A stretch of DNA of 64,000 nt from Moritella viscosa (GTDB taxonomy: Bacteria > Pseudomonadota > Gammaproteobacteria > Enterobacterales > Moritellaceae). Under the pieces are notes generated by a model. That model ran no database searches, was not told where the DNA came from, and saw nothing but the letters and a program-made list of their open reading frames with translations. This document shows, piece after piece, positions 54,269 to 63,575 of the stretch. Each line of letters opens with the position of its first letter. Position 1 is the stretch's first letter. The DNA lies in NCBI GenBank assembly GCA_000953735.1, contig LN554852.1, forward strand, positions 2,367,846 to 2,431,845. Reading direction: 5' to 3'. A program made the translations under genes and the position numbers.

Positions 54269-55543
54269 ATGACAACTGTCACAGCACCAGCAAACTTTAC
54301 CGAACTTGGCCTTATTTCACCTTTGTTAGCTCGATTAACTGAGCTGGAATACCAGCAGCCAACGCCTATTCAAGCGCAAGCTATCCCAAGTGTATTAGCG
54401 GGACGTGACTTAATTGCAGGGGCAAATACCGGTTCGGGTAAAACAGCCGCTTTTGCATTACCTATGCTGCAGCACTTACATACTGAAAAGCAATCAGGTA
54501 GTACAAGCAGTAAAGGTAACTATGTTACTGGACTGATTTTGGTTCCTACCCGTGAACTCGCTAAGCAAGTTGCTGACAGTATTAAATCTTATGCAGTGCA
54601 TTTCAATGGCGCGATTAAAACGGTTGCTGTTTTTGGTGGTGTATCAGTGAATACGCAAATGCTCGCATTACGCGGTGGCACCGATATTTTGGTTGCAACA
54701 CCTGGTCGATTACTCGATTTGATTTCAAGTAATGCTATTAAGCTAGATATGGTTAAAACCTTAGTGCTAGATGAAGCCGACCGTATGTTAAGTTTAGGCT
54801 TTACAGAGGAGTTATCTTCACTGTTAGCTTTGTTGCCAAAGAAAAAGCAAATTTTATTATTTTCAGCGACCTTCCCTGAAAAAGTACAGACTTTAACGCA
54901 AGCCTTGCTTAATGACCCAATTGAAATTCAATTGCAAAGTGCGGATGCAAGTACCTTAGTTCAGCGTGTTTTTACTGTTAACCAAGGGGAAAAAACAGCC
55001 GTTTTAGCGCATTTGATCAATGAAAATCAGTGGCGACAAGTACTTATTTTCGTTAATGCTAAACACAGCTGTAATCACTTAGCAGATAAACTTGCTAAGC
55101 GTGGCATTACATCACAAGTGTTTCATGGCGATAAAGCGCAAGGCGCTCGTATTCGTACGCTTGACGGATTTAAATCTGGCGAGATTCAAGTGCTGATTGC
55201 AACTGATATCGCCGCTCGTGGTTTAGACATCGAGAAACTGCCAGTGGTGATCAACTTTGACTTACCGAGAAGTCCATCTGACTACATGCATCGTATTGGT
55301 CGAAGTGGCCGTGCTGGTGAAGTGGGCTTAGCACTATCGCTTATCGACCATGAAGATTATCATCATTTCAGCGTCATCGAGAAGAAGAACAAGATCCGAC
55401 TTGAGCGTGAGCAAGTAGCGGGTTTTGAAGTAGATGAAACTATCGAAGCATATATACCAATGGCTCCACCTGAAGGCAGCGGTAAGAAAAAACGTAAAAA
55501 TAAAGCACCAGTTAATGCCGATATCTGGTTGAATGATAATTAA
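54269..55543 (+). CDS. DEAD-box ATP-dependent RNA helicase (RhlE-like)
   Basis: This 424-aa helicase has the Q motif (LEYQQPTPIQAQAIP), motif I ANTGSGKTAA, PTRELA, the GG and TPGR motifs, LDEADRML, FSATF, and the C-terminal motifs VFHGDK, ATDIAARGLDIE and HRIGRSGRAGE. It should unwind short RNA duplexes in ribosome assembly or RNA decay. A basic tail (KKKRKNKAP) may bind RNA. I start at 54269 (MTTVTAPANFTELGL); the frame opens earlier at 54188. The ribosome-binding site is weak. RhlE-type is more likely than SrmB or DeaD, from length. Confidence 0.9.
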   Translation: MTTVTAPANFTELGLISPLLARLTELEYQQPTPIQAQAIPSVLAGRDLIAGANTGSGKTAAFALPMLQHLHTEKQSGSTSSKGNYVTGLILVPTRELAKQVADSIKSYAVHFNGAIKTVAVFGGVSVNTQMLALRGGTDILVATPGRLLDLISSNAIKLDMVKTLVLDEADRMLSLGFTEELSSLLALLPKKKQILLFSATFPEKVQTLTQALLNDPIEIQLQSADASTLVQRVFTVNQGEKTAVLAHLINENQWRQVLIFVNAKHSCNHLADKLAKRGITSQVFHGDKAQGARIRTLDGFKSGEIQVLIATDIAARGLDIEKLPVVINFDLPRSPSDYMHRIGRSGRAGEVGLALSLIDHEDYHHFSVIEKKNKIRLEREQVAGFEVDETIEAYIPMAPPEGSGKKKRKNKAPVNADIWLNDN

Positions 55544-55929
55544 TCTACACAGAAGCTAAATCTAATATATAAGAGTAGGTGTCACGCAATGACATCTACC
55601 GATACACTGCTAGGTGTCATGAACCTGATACAACTAAATAACTCAGCCAAATTGCATTCAGTTCTACTTTAGCTAACACGAGTTAGACCATCATGCATGG
55701 TTGTTTGTAAATGGTGGCAAACTTTAAATACGCATATATCTTTAACTATTGAACACAAGCTCATCATAAAAGACGAATAATGTGCCTACAGTCGTTTCCG
55801 CTTTACTTGATCCCCGTTCAGGTCTTATTGATGTTTATTGCTTATCCAATACTTAATTCTGCCAGCAAATTATAAATGTAAGTGGTATTATCCACGCGAT
55901 TAGTTTTCTACTGTTTTCAAGGAATTTAA
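55544..55929. other. Intergenic region with an imperfect hairpin
   Basis: GTAGGTGTCA (55575-55584) pairs with TGACATCTAC (55590-55599) around a 5-base loop and may end the helicase transcript, though no T-run follows. Nothing else is clear. CAAGGA precedes the next gene. Confidence 0.4.
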
Positions 55930-56814
55930 ATGTCTGAAGCTTTAACTCCCCAAGTATCACCAACCAAGGTACTTTTTACTCAAGGAACGACACAATCTTT
56001 AACTCAAGTGCAGTGGGTTGAGCAAACAGACACCAGTACTTATGTGGTTACTGAAAAAACGCCGTTCCACCCGGTAAGCCATATCTGGCCTGATCATCCT
56101 GCGGATAAAGGGTTTTTAGTATTTAACGGTAAGCAATACACAGTAACAGACTGTGTGACGGGGGCTTTTGATATTGATAATAGTAAATTGTATAAAGGCA
56201 CTGATATACCGGTAAAGCGTGATGAACCCGGCTGGTATTTTGTTGTCGTACACGAATTAGAATTGGACATCGCATTAAACGTTAATGATGTTGTTGAATT
56301 AGTTGTTGATGAAAGCTATCAAGCCGCGTTAAGTCGAGGACACAGTGCTGGGCATTTGGCTTCTTATGCGTTAAATAAGGTTCTGGATCAAGATTACTGG
56401 CGTAAAGATGCATCACGCAAAGATATATTAAATAATCGTGACTTTCATTCATATGCACAAACATTAAGCTTGGTCTCTGAAAATACATCGACGGACAGTT
56501 ACCGCTTAGGTAAAACGTTGAAAAAACGAGGCCTTAATGTGACAGAAATGCTTGCAGATCTATCACTCATTGAAGGGAGGGTTAATGACGTACTGCTAAC
56601 TTGGCTTGAAACCAAAGCTCCTGTTGTGATGAAGTGTGAAGGTGATACGCTTACAGACTCTCGTTTTTGGTGTTGCGACTTAGGTATTGGTGAAAGTATT
56701 ACTATGCCTTGTGGTGGTTCACACGTACAAAGTTTGGCTGAATATAAAGATATAACAATTGAGTTAACACTTAAGTCTGAACAAGAACTAGAAATGATTA
56801 CAATTGCGCATTAG
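55930..56814 (+). CDS. AlaX-like alanyl-tRNA editing protein
   Basis: This 294-aa protein resembles freestanding editing domains of alanyl-tRNA synthetase, which hydrolyse Ser- or Gly-tRNA(Ala). The zinc-site histidines are in RGHSAGHLASYALN, and the second part is in MPCGGSHVQSL. Both motifs match the HxxxH and CxxxH pattern. It is larger than minimal AlaX proteins, with an N-terminal beta-rich segment (FHPVSHIWPDHPADKGFLVF) similar to the tRNA synthetase class II second additional domain. It should be cytosolic. No alaS is nearby. Confidence 0.83.
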   Translation: MSEALTPQVSPTKVLFTQGTTQSLTQVQWVEQTDTSTYVVTEKTPFHPVSHIWPDHPADKGFLVFNGKQYTVTDCVTGAFDIDNSKLYKGTDIPVKRDEPGWYFVVVHELELDIALNVNDVVELVVDESYQAALSRGHSAGHLASYALNKVLDQDYWRKDASRKDILNNRDFHSYAQTLSLVSENTSTDSYRLGKTLKKRGLNVTEMLADLSLIEGRVNDVLLTWLETKAPVVMKCEGDTLTDSRFWCCDLGIGESITMPCGGSHVQSLAEYKDITIELTLKSEQELEMITIAH

Positions 56815-56904
56815 TACTGTTGAATAATTAGGCTGAGTTTATTTTACGCCTTTTTAATATTTATTTAATTATCTAGGTTTGATCAAAAACAAAGTAAAAG
56901 ACAA

Positions 56905-56919
56905 TGGGACTGATTATCA
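56905..56919 (+). promoter_or_regulatory. Fur-like box upstream of hutW
   Basis: The minus-strand reading TGATAATCAGTCCCA keeps a perfect left half of the 7-1-7 Fur consensus and 4 of 7 positions in the right half. It ends 32 bases before the start codon. Heme-use genes are commonly Fur-regulated. Confidence 0.45.
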
Positions 56920-56951
56920 TTTGTGTTTAATTTTCTGATTTGGATTGAACA

Positions 56952-58274
56952 ATGATTTTTACACCGACCATGACGGGAATTTCTACACCCGAGCCGTTAA
57001 AGTTTGCGTTTACTGTAAAAACAAGTGCACATGCTGGGCGTGCAGGTAGCAGACCTCTCACGCTTGAGCAAAACAAATGGGAACAGTGGTGGTCTATTGA
57101 CAGCAGTGCAGAAACAAGAGCTTTATATATTCATATCCCATTTTGTCGAAAACGCTGTAGTTTCTGTAATTTTTTTGAAAACGGAGCAAAACCAAGTCGG
57201 GTTACAAAATATGTAGATACACTTTGTAAGCAATTAGCAGATGCCGCCACAACTCAATTTGTCTTAAGTAAACCCTTTGATACAGTTTACATCGGGGGGG
57301 GAACACCAACTGATATGCAAGCGAATGAAATATTACAACTCGCTAACGTAATTCAATCGTTCCCATTAAAACAAAATGCAGAGATTACACTCGAAGGACG
57401 TATCAATGGTTTCACCAATGAAAAGTTTGAAGCTGCATTAACTGGCGGTATCAATCGGTTTTCTTTCGGTGTTCAAAGTGTGAATACCGAAGTAAGGCAA
57501 GCGGCAGGACGCTTTGATGATGAACAAACCCTATTACTGCGTTTATCTGAACTCGCAAAACATCCAACAGCAACAATAGTTGCAGACCTCATCTTTGGGT
57601 TACCTGGACAAACGTTTGATCACTGGATACATGACGTACAAGCTATTATTGACACCGGAATACATGGTGTTGATTTATATCAATTAATTAACTTACCTAA
57701 TTCACGTATCGATATTAACGAGCAAAAGGGTAAGTTCCGAGAGCGAGCTGACACTCAAGATCGCGCTGTGATGTATGCTGCAGGAGCCGAGTTATTGGAG
57801 TTGAGTGGATGGAATCGTTTATCAAATTGTCATTGGCGTAGTGATAAACGAGAAAAAAGTATTTATAACACTGTCGCAAAGCAAGGGGTTGAAATTGTTC
57901 CTTTTGGTGCTGGTGCCGGAGGGAGTATTCACGGCCACGGTGTGATGAATGGCCGCGATCTGAAAGCATGGCATGATGCGAATAAATCCGGTACTAAAGT
58001 ACCAGGTATGGTGATGTCAGTTAATCACAATGCCCAGGTGGACAGTATTATCAAAAAAGGCTTAGATAAAGGTGTGTTAGCCCTAGATGAACTACCAGTA
58101 TCATTGCGTGAACATTTACAGGCATTGTTTGCTAAATGGCAAGAGAATGGTTTAATTGAGTTGGGTGATAACAGATTAAATTTGACACTAGCTGGACGTT
58201 TCTGGAATGTAAATATGCTAACAGGTTTGTTTGAGTATTTAGGTTCGAATCCATTATTGGAGCAGGTCGCATAA
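56952..58274 (+). CDS. hutW: HutW/ChuW-type radical SAM heme-degradation methyltransferase
   Basis: This 440-aa protein is a HemN-like radical SAM enzyme. ALYIHIPFCRKRCSFCNFF carries the 4Fe-4S cysteines Cys65, Cys69 and Cys72, and GGGTPTD, GVQSV and DLIFGLPGQT are the family's SAM-binding parts. The N-terminal sequence PEPLKFAFTVKTSAHAGR differs from HemN and points to HutW, which opens heme in anaerobic iron release. Usually hutX and hutZ are adjacent, but here hutW stands alone, with a Fur-like box upstream. A coproporphyrinogen oxidase role is the alternative. Confidence 0.85.
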   Translation: MIFTPTMTGISTPEPLKFAFTVKTSAHAGRAGSRPLTLEQNKWEQWWSIDSSAETRALYIHIPFCRKRCSFCNFFENGAKPSRVTKYVDTLCKQLADAATTQFVLSKPFDTVYIGGGTPTDMQANEILQLANVIQSFPLKQNAEITLEGRINGFTNEKFEAALTGGINRFSFGVQSVNTEVRQAAGRFDDEQTLLLRLSELAKHPTATIVADLIFGLPGQTFDHWIHDVQAIIDTGIHGVDLYQLINLPNSRIDINEQKGKFRERADTQDRAVMYAAGAELLELSGWNRLSNCHWRSDKREKSIYNTVAKQGVEIVPFGAGAGGSIHGHGVMNGRDLKAWHDANKSGTKVPGMVMSVNHNAQVDSIIKKGLDKGVLALDELPVSLREHLQALFAKWQENGLIELGDNRLNLTLAGRFWNVNMLTGLFEYLGSNPLLEQVA

Positions 58275-58279
58275 AGCTG

Positions 58280-58314
58280 GCAGAGCAAAGACACAAGGTG
58301 TATTTTTGCTCTGC
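58280..58314. terminator. Bidirectional terminator between hutW and alaE
   Basis: GCAGAGCAAA (58280-58289) pairs with TTTGCTCTGC (58305-58314), with an inner ACAC/GTGT stem. It lies between convergent genes. Confidence 0.85.
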
Positions 58315-58323
58315 TAGGTTTGG

Positions 58324-58779
58324 CTAAGCGCTAATGCCTGCATGGTAGCCAGGAACGCGAAATAGCTTACGGCATAAATCCAGAAATTGACCGTAAAACA
58401 CACCAACAAAGCATGACACGACTGCGTTACTTGATACTGCTGTTACGATTTGTTCAAAATCAGCACCGACAGATAATAAAATTAAGGCATAAACAGGTGA
58501 TTGGAAAGACACATACGCAAACGTATCACCAAATTGTTTTGTTAATTTGCTCTTAACGAATTTAGCACCGGTCTTAATAATAAAGTCACGATATAAACCA
58601 TATGGATATGCAATGGCAATGTTCACTGGGATTGAAACTACACGAGAAGCTAAAGATCGTTCAAACGACATCCCAGAGACAAAGATCTCAATCAACATTC
58701 CCACAACAAAACTAAATACGACCATTGCGAATGTGTCAGCTGCGGCATTACGAACGCAGAAAGGGGCTTTAACTTGCAC
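58324..58779 (-). CDS. alaE: L-alanine exporter AlaE
   Basis: This 151-aa inner-membrane protein matches AlaE of E. coli (149 aa) in length and sequence pattern: [50 protein letters not shown] and [20 protein letters not shown]. It exports L-alanine and avoids its toxic build-up. The start is a GTG at 58779 with GGAG upstream; no better ATG exists. It converges on hutW at a shared terminator. Confidence 0.93.
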   Translation of the reverse strand: MQVKAPFCVRNAAADTFAMVVFSFVVGMLIEIFVSGMSFERSLASRVVSIPVNIAIAYPYGLYRDFIIKTGAKFVKSKLTKQFGDTFAYVSFQSPVYALILLSVGADFEQIVTAVSSNAVVSCFVGVFYGQFLDLCRKLFRVPGYHAGISA

Positions 58780-59088
58780 TTGCTTATCTCCAAGCTAGAT
58801 TAATATCGTGTGTAAACCGATTGCTCCACCTATTATAAGCTGGCTGCTTATGTCATGGCGGGATATGTAGCTATTAAATCACGTATTAAGCAGTTTTAAT
58901 CACTAAAGATAAGTTGGTTTTTAAGTTTTTTATGTATTTAATACTGGGAATCTATGGAAAATAGAGAGTAAATTCTGGGTGATACAAAACACGCGGTAAA
59001 TTAATGTGACAAGCTTCAAATTGCTGACCGAAATAAAGGGTCAGCATCTCGTAAGTTACAATTGTGTGTTGACATGTTAGTCAGTTAA
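58780..59088. other. Intergenic region between alaE and DUF2797 gene
   Basis: This 309-base AT-rich region should include the alaE promoter. I see no gene or clear structure. Confidence 0.4.
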
Positions 59089-59913
59089 TTAGGCTGTTAA
59101 CGTAATTTCGTAACTGGTGAATTTACGTATGTTGATCACGCCAGTATCAAAAAACAGGTATTGACCTTTAATACCTTGTAATATGCCTGATACAACAGGC
59201 TCTTTATCAAAGTTGTGTGAAACTATTTTAGTCGGGTGCTGAGTGACAGGGTAGTTAATGGTAACAATATCCGCTTCGAGTTCCTCAATTGCATCTAAGC
59301 CATACATCATTTCAATATTACCTAATTGTTCTTCAATTAAAGGCATTAAACGTACGGCTTCTGCTCTTAAATCAATATCTGTGTTTTCGCCTTTAAGCAT
59401 GGTACGCCAGTTGGTCTTATCACCAATAAATTCAGCTAATGCGGTTTCGACTAACCCTGATATTTGTCTGGTTTTTACTTTAAAGATCGGCAGACCTTGT
59501 GTTGCACCTTGATCAATCCAACGGGTTGGTAATTGAGTATGACGGGTAATACCTACCTTTAATGCAGACGTATTTGAAAGGTACACATAATGGTCAGTCA
59601 TACAAAAATCATCTGCCCATTCTGGCTGACGACAAGTTCCATGTTCGTAATGGCATGTTTCTGGTTTCATTATGCACATATCACAACTGGCTAACTTGCG
59701 TGTACAAACAAAACAATGGCCTTGTGAATAGCTCTTCTTTGTTTTCTTTCCACAGTTTAAGCAGTGTATGTTGCCAGTGTGTGTGAGTGTGATTGGTTTA
59801 CCGATAAGTTCGTTTAACGGAATAAGTGTATCGTCGAGTGGTAATTGGTAACTGACACTATTATCTGGATTAAGTGTTGAAACCATTTTATTGATATGGC
59901 CTGTATATGACAT
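59089..59913 (-). CDS. DUF2797 domain protein
   Basis: This 274-aa protein contains CLNCGKKTKKSYSQGHCFVC, CDMCIMKPETCHYEHGTC, FCMTDHYVYLSNTSALKVGI and PTRWIDQGA, the conserved parts of DUF2797, including paired cysteine motifs that could bind zinc. The start at 59913 (MSYTGHINKM) matches the usual family N-terminus. The frame extends upstream to 60003, but the extra residues (rich in Lys and Asn) are atypical. The LKVGITR...WIDQGA part resembles GIY-YIG-like folds. Function is unknown. Confidence 0.8.
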   Translation of the reverse strand: MSYTGHINKMVSTLNPDNSVSYQLPLDDTLIPLNELIGKPITLTHTGNIHCLNCGKKTKKSYSQGHCFVCTRKLASCDMCIMKPETCHYEHGTCRQPEWADDFCMTDHYVYLSNTSALKVGITRHTQLPTRWIDQGATQGLPIFKVKTRQISGLVETALAEFIGDKTNWRTMLKGENTDIDLRAEAVRLMPLIEEQLGNIEMMYGLDAIEELEADIVTINYPVTQHPTKIVSHNFDKEPVVSGILQGIKGQYLFFDTGVINIRKFTSYEITLTA

Positions 59914-60134
59914 TTTATGATATTCCATTGCTCGTGAAATTATTTTAGGCTTATATTTTTGTTGGTTTACATGTTTATTCTTATTATAGGGGGATAAATC
60001 CACGTAAGATTAACAAAAGCCGTGTAATTATAATGTAATTCTATATAATACTTGGTCTGAAATTTCTTTCTACTTATTGTTATCACTTTTAGTCTTTAGA
60101 TGGCAAAATGCTCAGATTGAATTTTAGTTTTTTA

Positions 60135-60165
60135 TTTACATTGGGTACGTTACTTTGTGTATATA
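60135..60165 (+). promoter_or_regulatory. Candidate thrS promoter
   Basis: TTTACA (60135-60140) lies 19 bases before TATATA (60160-60165), and the spacing is long. It is the best candidate ahead of the thrS leader, but not strong. Confidence 0.3.
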
Positions 60166-60214
60166 AAAGAAAACTTATCACACGATGTTTAACCGCATCT
60201 TAATTTATGCAAAC

Positions 60215-60231
60215 GCTGCATCGTAGGCAGC
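60215..60231 (+). promoter_or_regulatory. tRNA-Thr anticodon-arm mimic in the thrS leader
   Basis: GCTGC (60215-60219) and GCAGC (60227-60231) form a 5-bp stem with the 7-base loop ATCGTAG. Read as an anticodon loop, it has U33, the threonine anticodon CGU (60222-60224) and A37. It lies about 30 bases before the thrS start. E. coli thrS is autoregulated by ThrRS binding to such a mimic. Confidence 0.7.
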
Positions 60232-60252
60232 ATCACTGCAAAAGGATATAAA

Positions 60253-62187
60253 ATGCCTGTAATTACTCTTCCAGATGGCGCTCAGCGTCAATTTGACAAC
60301 CCAGTAACGATTATGGAAGTTGCTGCAGATATCAGTTCTGGTCTTGCTAAAGCGTGTATCGCTGGACGCATTAACGGTGAACGTGTTGACGCATGTGACC
60401 TGATCACTGAAGACGCTGCAATTGAAATAATTACTTCTAAAGATGCTGATGGTTTAGAGATCCTACGCCACTCTTGTGCGCATTTACTTGGTCATGCTAT
60501 TAAGCAATTATGGCCAAACACCAAGATGGCTATTGGCCCTACCATTGATAAAGGCTTCTATTATGATGTCGATATGGAAGAACCAATTAGTGAAGCTGAT
60601 TTAGCTAAGCTAGAAAAGCACATGAACAAACTGGTTAAGACCAACTATCAAGTTATTAAGAAAGTTGTATCTTGGCAAGAAGCGCGTGACACGTTTGAAG
60701 AACGTGGTGAGACTTATAAAGTAGCTATCTTAGACGAGAACATCGGTAAAGATGAAACGCCTGCTTTATATTACCATGAAGAATACGTTGATATGTGTCG
60801 TGGTCCACACGTACCAGTAATGAAACACTGCCAGCATTTTAAATTAATGTCTCTGGCTGGTGCATACTGGCGCGGTAACTCAGACAACAAGATGTTACAA
60901 CGTATATATGGTACTGCTTGGACTGATAAGAAAGAGCTAAAAGCATATATTCAACGTCTTGCTGAAGCTGAGAAACGCGATCACCGTAAAATTGGTAAGC
61001 AGCTTGATCTTTACCATATGCAAGAAGATGCACCTGGTATGGTGTTCTGGCATAACGATGGTTGGACAATTTTCCGTGAGTTAGAAAATTTCATTCGTGA
61101 AAAATTACGCGAATTTGATTACCAAGAAGTGAAAGGTCCACAAATTATGGATCGTAGCTTATGGGAAAAATCAGGCCACTGGGATAAATATTCAGAAGGT
61201 ATGTTCTGTACTCACTCAGAAAACCGTGAATATGCGATTAAACCAATGAACTGTCCTGGTCACGTACAGATTTATAACCAAGGTTTAAAATCTTACCGTG
61301 ATTTACCATTACGTATGGCTGAGTTTGGCTCATGTCACCGTAATGAGCCATCAGGTTCGTTACACGGTTTAATGCGTGTACGTGGTTTTACTCAAGATGA
61401 TGCACATATCTTCTGTACTGAAAGTCAAATTCAACAAGAAGTATCTGATTGTATCAAGATGGTTTTTGAAACTTACGCTACATTTGGTTTCGAAAATATT
61501 GAGATTAAACTATCAACACGTCCTGAAAAACGTGTCGGTAGCGATGAGACTTGGGATAAAGCAGAAAAAGCACTTGCTGATGCACTTACAAATAATGGTT
61601 TAAGCTATGACTTGCAAGAAGGCGAGGGTGCGTTTTATGGTCCTAAGATTGAATTCACACTACATGACTGCTTAGATCGTGCATGGCAATGTGGTACAAT
61701 TCAGCTAGACTTCTCAATGCCTGAGAAATTAGGTGCTGAATATGTGTGTGAAAGTAACGGTCGTGAAACGCCTGTTATGATTCACCGAGCGATTTTAGGT
61801 TCACTTGAGCGCTTCATTGGTATTCTAATTGAAGAATATGCAGGACTTTTCCCTACTTGGTTATCACCTGTTCAAGCTGTAGTTATGAACATTACAGACA
61901 AACAGGCTGTTTTTGCTACAGAATTTGTAGAAAAAATGAAGAAAGTAGGCATTAGAGCAAAATTAGACTTGAGAAATGAGAAGATAGGCTTTAAAATCCG
62001 CGAACATACTTTGAAACGTGTGCCATATCTTTTGGTTATCGGCGATAAAGAAGTCGTATCAGGGGAAATTGCAGTACGTACTCGTAAGGGCGTTGACTTA
62101 GGTACTATGAAGTTAGATGACTTCATCAGTAAATTACAAACTGAAGTCAATAGCCGCGGTAAAACAACTTTGGAGGATTCGTTATAA
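60253..62187 (+). CDS. thrS: Threonyl-tRNA synthetase
   Basis: This 644-aa enzyme joins threonine to tRNA-Thr. It has the N-terminal TGS domain ([20 protein letters not shown]), the editing domain ([16 protein letters not shown] and CRGPHVP), the class II catalytic core with [16 protein letters not shown] and the zinc ligands, and a C-terminal anticodon-binding domain. AAAGGA lies before the start. It heads the thrS-infC-rpmI-rplT group and its stop overlaps the infC start. The leader mimic suggests translational autocontrol. Confidence 0.97.
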   Translation: MPVITLPDGAQRQFDNPVTIMEVAADISSGLAKACIAGRINGERVDACDLITEDAAIEIITSKDADGLEILRHSCAHLLGHAIKQLWPNTKMAIGPTIDKGFYYDVDMEEPISEADLAKLEKHMNKLVKTNYQVIKKVVSWQEARDTFEERGETYKVAILDENIGKDETPALYYHEEYVDMCRGPHVPVMKHCQHFKLMSLAGAYWRGNSDNKMLQRIYGTAWTDKKELKAYIQRLAEAEKRDHRKIGKQLDLYHMQEDAPGMVFWHNDGWTIFRELENFIREKLREFDYQEVKGPQIMDRSLWEKSGHWDKYSEGMFCTHSENREYAIKPMNCPGHVQIYNQGLKSYRDLPLRMAEFGSCHRNEPSGSLHGLMRVRGFTQDDAHIFCTESQIQQEVSDCIKMVFETYATFGFENIEIKLSTRPEKRVGSDETWDKAEKALADALTNNGLSYDLQEGEGAFYGPKIEFTLHDCLDRAWQCGTIQLDFSMPEKLGAEYVCESNGRETPVMIHRAILGSLERFIGILIEEYAGLFPTWLSPVQAVVMNITDKQAVFATEFVEKMKKVGIRAKLDLRNEKIGFKIREHTLKRVPYLLVIGDKEVVSGEIAVRTRKGVDLGTMKLDDFISKLQTEVNSRGKTTLEDSL

Positions 62188-62726
62188 AAGGCGGAAAAAA
62201 AGGTCAACAACAAACGACCAGACAACATCGTATCAACGAAGAAATTCGTATACCTGAATGTCGCTTAAACGGTGCTGATGGTGAAGTAATTGGAATCGTA
62301 TCTATAAGAGATGCACTTGCTAAAGCAGAAGAAGCAAGTCTAGATCTTGTAGAAATTAGCCCGAATGCCGAGCCTCCTGTTTGCCGTGTCATGGATTACG
62401 GTAAATTTATATACGAGAAAAGTAAGTCTGTTAAAGAGCAGAAGAAAAAGCAAGTTCGGGTTCAGGTTAAGGAAATAAAATTCCGACCTGGAACTGATAT
62501 CGGCGATTATCAGGTAAAACTACGCAACCTGACTCGCTTCCTCGAAGAAGGTAACAAAGCAAAAATTACGCTGCGTTTCCGAGGTCGAGAAATGGCGCAC
62601 CAGAGCTTAGGCTTTGATCTTTTAAATCGTATTAAAGATGATTTAAAAGAAATTGCAGTCGTGGAAGCTTTCCCGAAAATGGAAGGTCGCCAAGCTGTAA
62701 TGGTGTTAGCCCCTAAAAAGAAATAG
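62184..62726 (+). CDS. infC: Translation initiation factor IF-3, with AUA start
   Basis: The 180-aa length equals E. coli IF-3. The first sense codons ([20 protein letters not shown]) align with E. coli MKGGKRVQTARPNRINGEI only if the start is the ATA at 62184-62186. Any ATG-only reading begins at 62391 and loses the N-terminal domain. A strong GGAGG (62172-62176) sits 7 bases before it. Middle and C-terminal parts ([42 protein letters not shown]) are canonical. The ATA overlaps the thrS TAA. A non-AUG start is the known target of IF-3 autorepression, AUU in E. coli. Confidence 0.93.
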   Translation: MKGGKKGQQQTTRQHRINEEIRIPECRLNGADGEVIGIVSIRDALAKAEEASLDLVEISPNAEPPVCRVMDYGKFIYEKSKSVKEQKKKQVRVQVKEIKFRPGTDIGDYQVKLRNLTRFLEEGNKAKITLRFRGREMAHQSLGFDLLNRIKDDLKEIAVVEAFPKMEGRQAVMVLAPKKK

Positions 62727-62741
62727 TAGGTGCTTCCAAGT

Positions 62742-62766
62742 AATATGAGTACTAAGTACTCATATT
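62742..62766 (+). promoter_or_regulatory. Hairpin between infC and rpmI
   Basis: AATATGAGTA (62742-62751) pairs with TACTCATATT (62757-62766) around a 5-base loop. There is no T-run. It may belong to the L20-responsive leader of rpmI-rplT or act as an mRNA processing structure. Confidence 0.45.
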
Positions 62767-62809
62767 CGCCTTACTATTATTCATTAATATTCAACAATGC
62801 GGAGTTATA

Positions 62810-63004
62810 ATGCCTAAGTTGAAATCGAATAAAGGCGCTGCAAAGCGCTTTAAGAAAACCGCTAATGGTTTTAAACGCAAACAGTCTCACCTACGTCATA
62901 TTTTGACCAAGAAGAGCACTAAACGTAAACGTCACCTTCGTGGTACGCAGATGGTTGCAGCATGTGATGTTGCAGCAGTTTCACGTATGCTTCCATACGC
63001 TTAA
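62810..63004 (+). CDS. rpmI: 50S ribosomal protein L35
   Basis: This 64-aa basic protein begins [20 protein letters not shown] and contains [20 protein letters not shown], canonical L35. GCGGAG precedes the start. It lies between infC and rplT, the conserved gene order, and its translation is typically repressed by L20. Confidence 0.97.
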   Translation: MPKLKSNKGAAKRFKKTANGFKRKQSHLRHILTKKSTKRKRHLRGTQMVAACDVAAVSRMLPYA

Positions 63005-63031
63005 TTTTAGATATAAAAGAGGAAATTAGTT

Positions 63032-63388
63032 ATGCCTAGAGTTAAACGCGGTGTTGTTGCACGTGCTCGTCATAAGAAAGTTTTAAAACAAGCTAAAGGT
63101 TATTACGGAGCTCGTTCACGAGTTTACCGTGTTGCTTTCCAAGCCGTTACAAAAGCTGGTCAATATGCTTACCGTGACCGTCGTCAACGTAAACGTCAAT
63201 TCCGTCAATTATGGATTACACGTATTAACGCTGCTGCACGTCAAAATGGTATGTCTTACAGCCGTTTCATTAATGGCTTGAAACACGCCTCTATTGAAAT
63301 CGATCGTAAGATCTTAGCGGACATTGCTGTATTCGATAAAGCGGCATTTACTGTACTAGTAAATAAAGCAAAAGAAGCAGTTGCTTAA
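63032..63388 (+). CDS. rplT: 50S ribosomal protein L20
   Basis: This 118-aa protein begins [20 protein letters not shown] and includes [17 protein letters not shown] and [16 protein letters not shown], matching E. coli L20 over its length. L20 is an early assembly protein of the large subunit and represses rpmI-rplT translation. GAGGAAA precedes the start and a strong terminator follows. Confidence 0.97.
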   Translation: MPRVKRGVVARARHKKVLKQAKGYYGARSRVYRVAFQAVTKAGQYAYRDRRQRKRQFRQLWITRINAAARQNGMSYSRFINGLKHASIEIDRKILADIAVFDKAAFTVLVNKAKEAVA

Positions 63389-63410
63389 TTTTAATTAAGT
63401 AACCGTTATT

Positions 63411-63436
63411 AAAAGGAGGCCTCGGCCTCCTTTTTT
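63411..63436 (+). terminator. Rho-independent terminator of the thrS-infC-rpmI-rplT group
   Basis: AAAAGGAGGC and GCCTCCTTTT form a 10-bp GC-rich stem with a CTCG loop, then a T-run. Confidence 0.96.
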
Positions 63437-63575
63437 AGTTTTTAGTATAATGATTAAGATTATACCTATAAATAATTAATACCCTTGCCCTATAAAATAG
63501 TTATAAATGCCTGTCTACACAGCCTTCTATATACTTGCATAATCCTTTTCTGTAATATCAATTATTCAATTTAAA

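Noticed and set aside
62391-62726. Short IF-3 starting at ATG 62391
   Set aside because: It would lack the whole N-terminal domain, and upstream codons in the same frame match E. coli IF-3 to the first residue.
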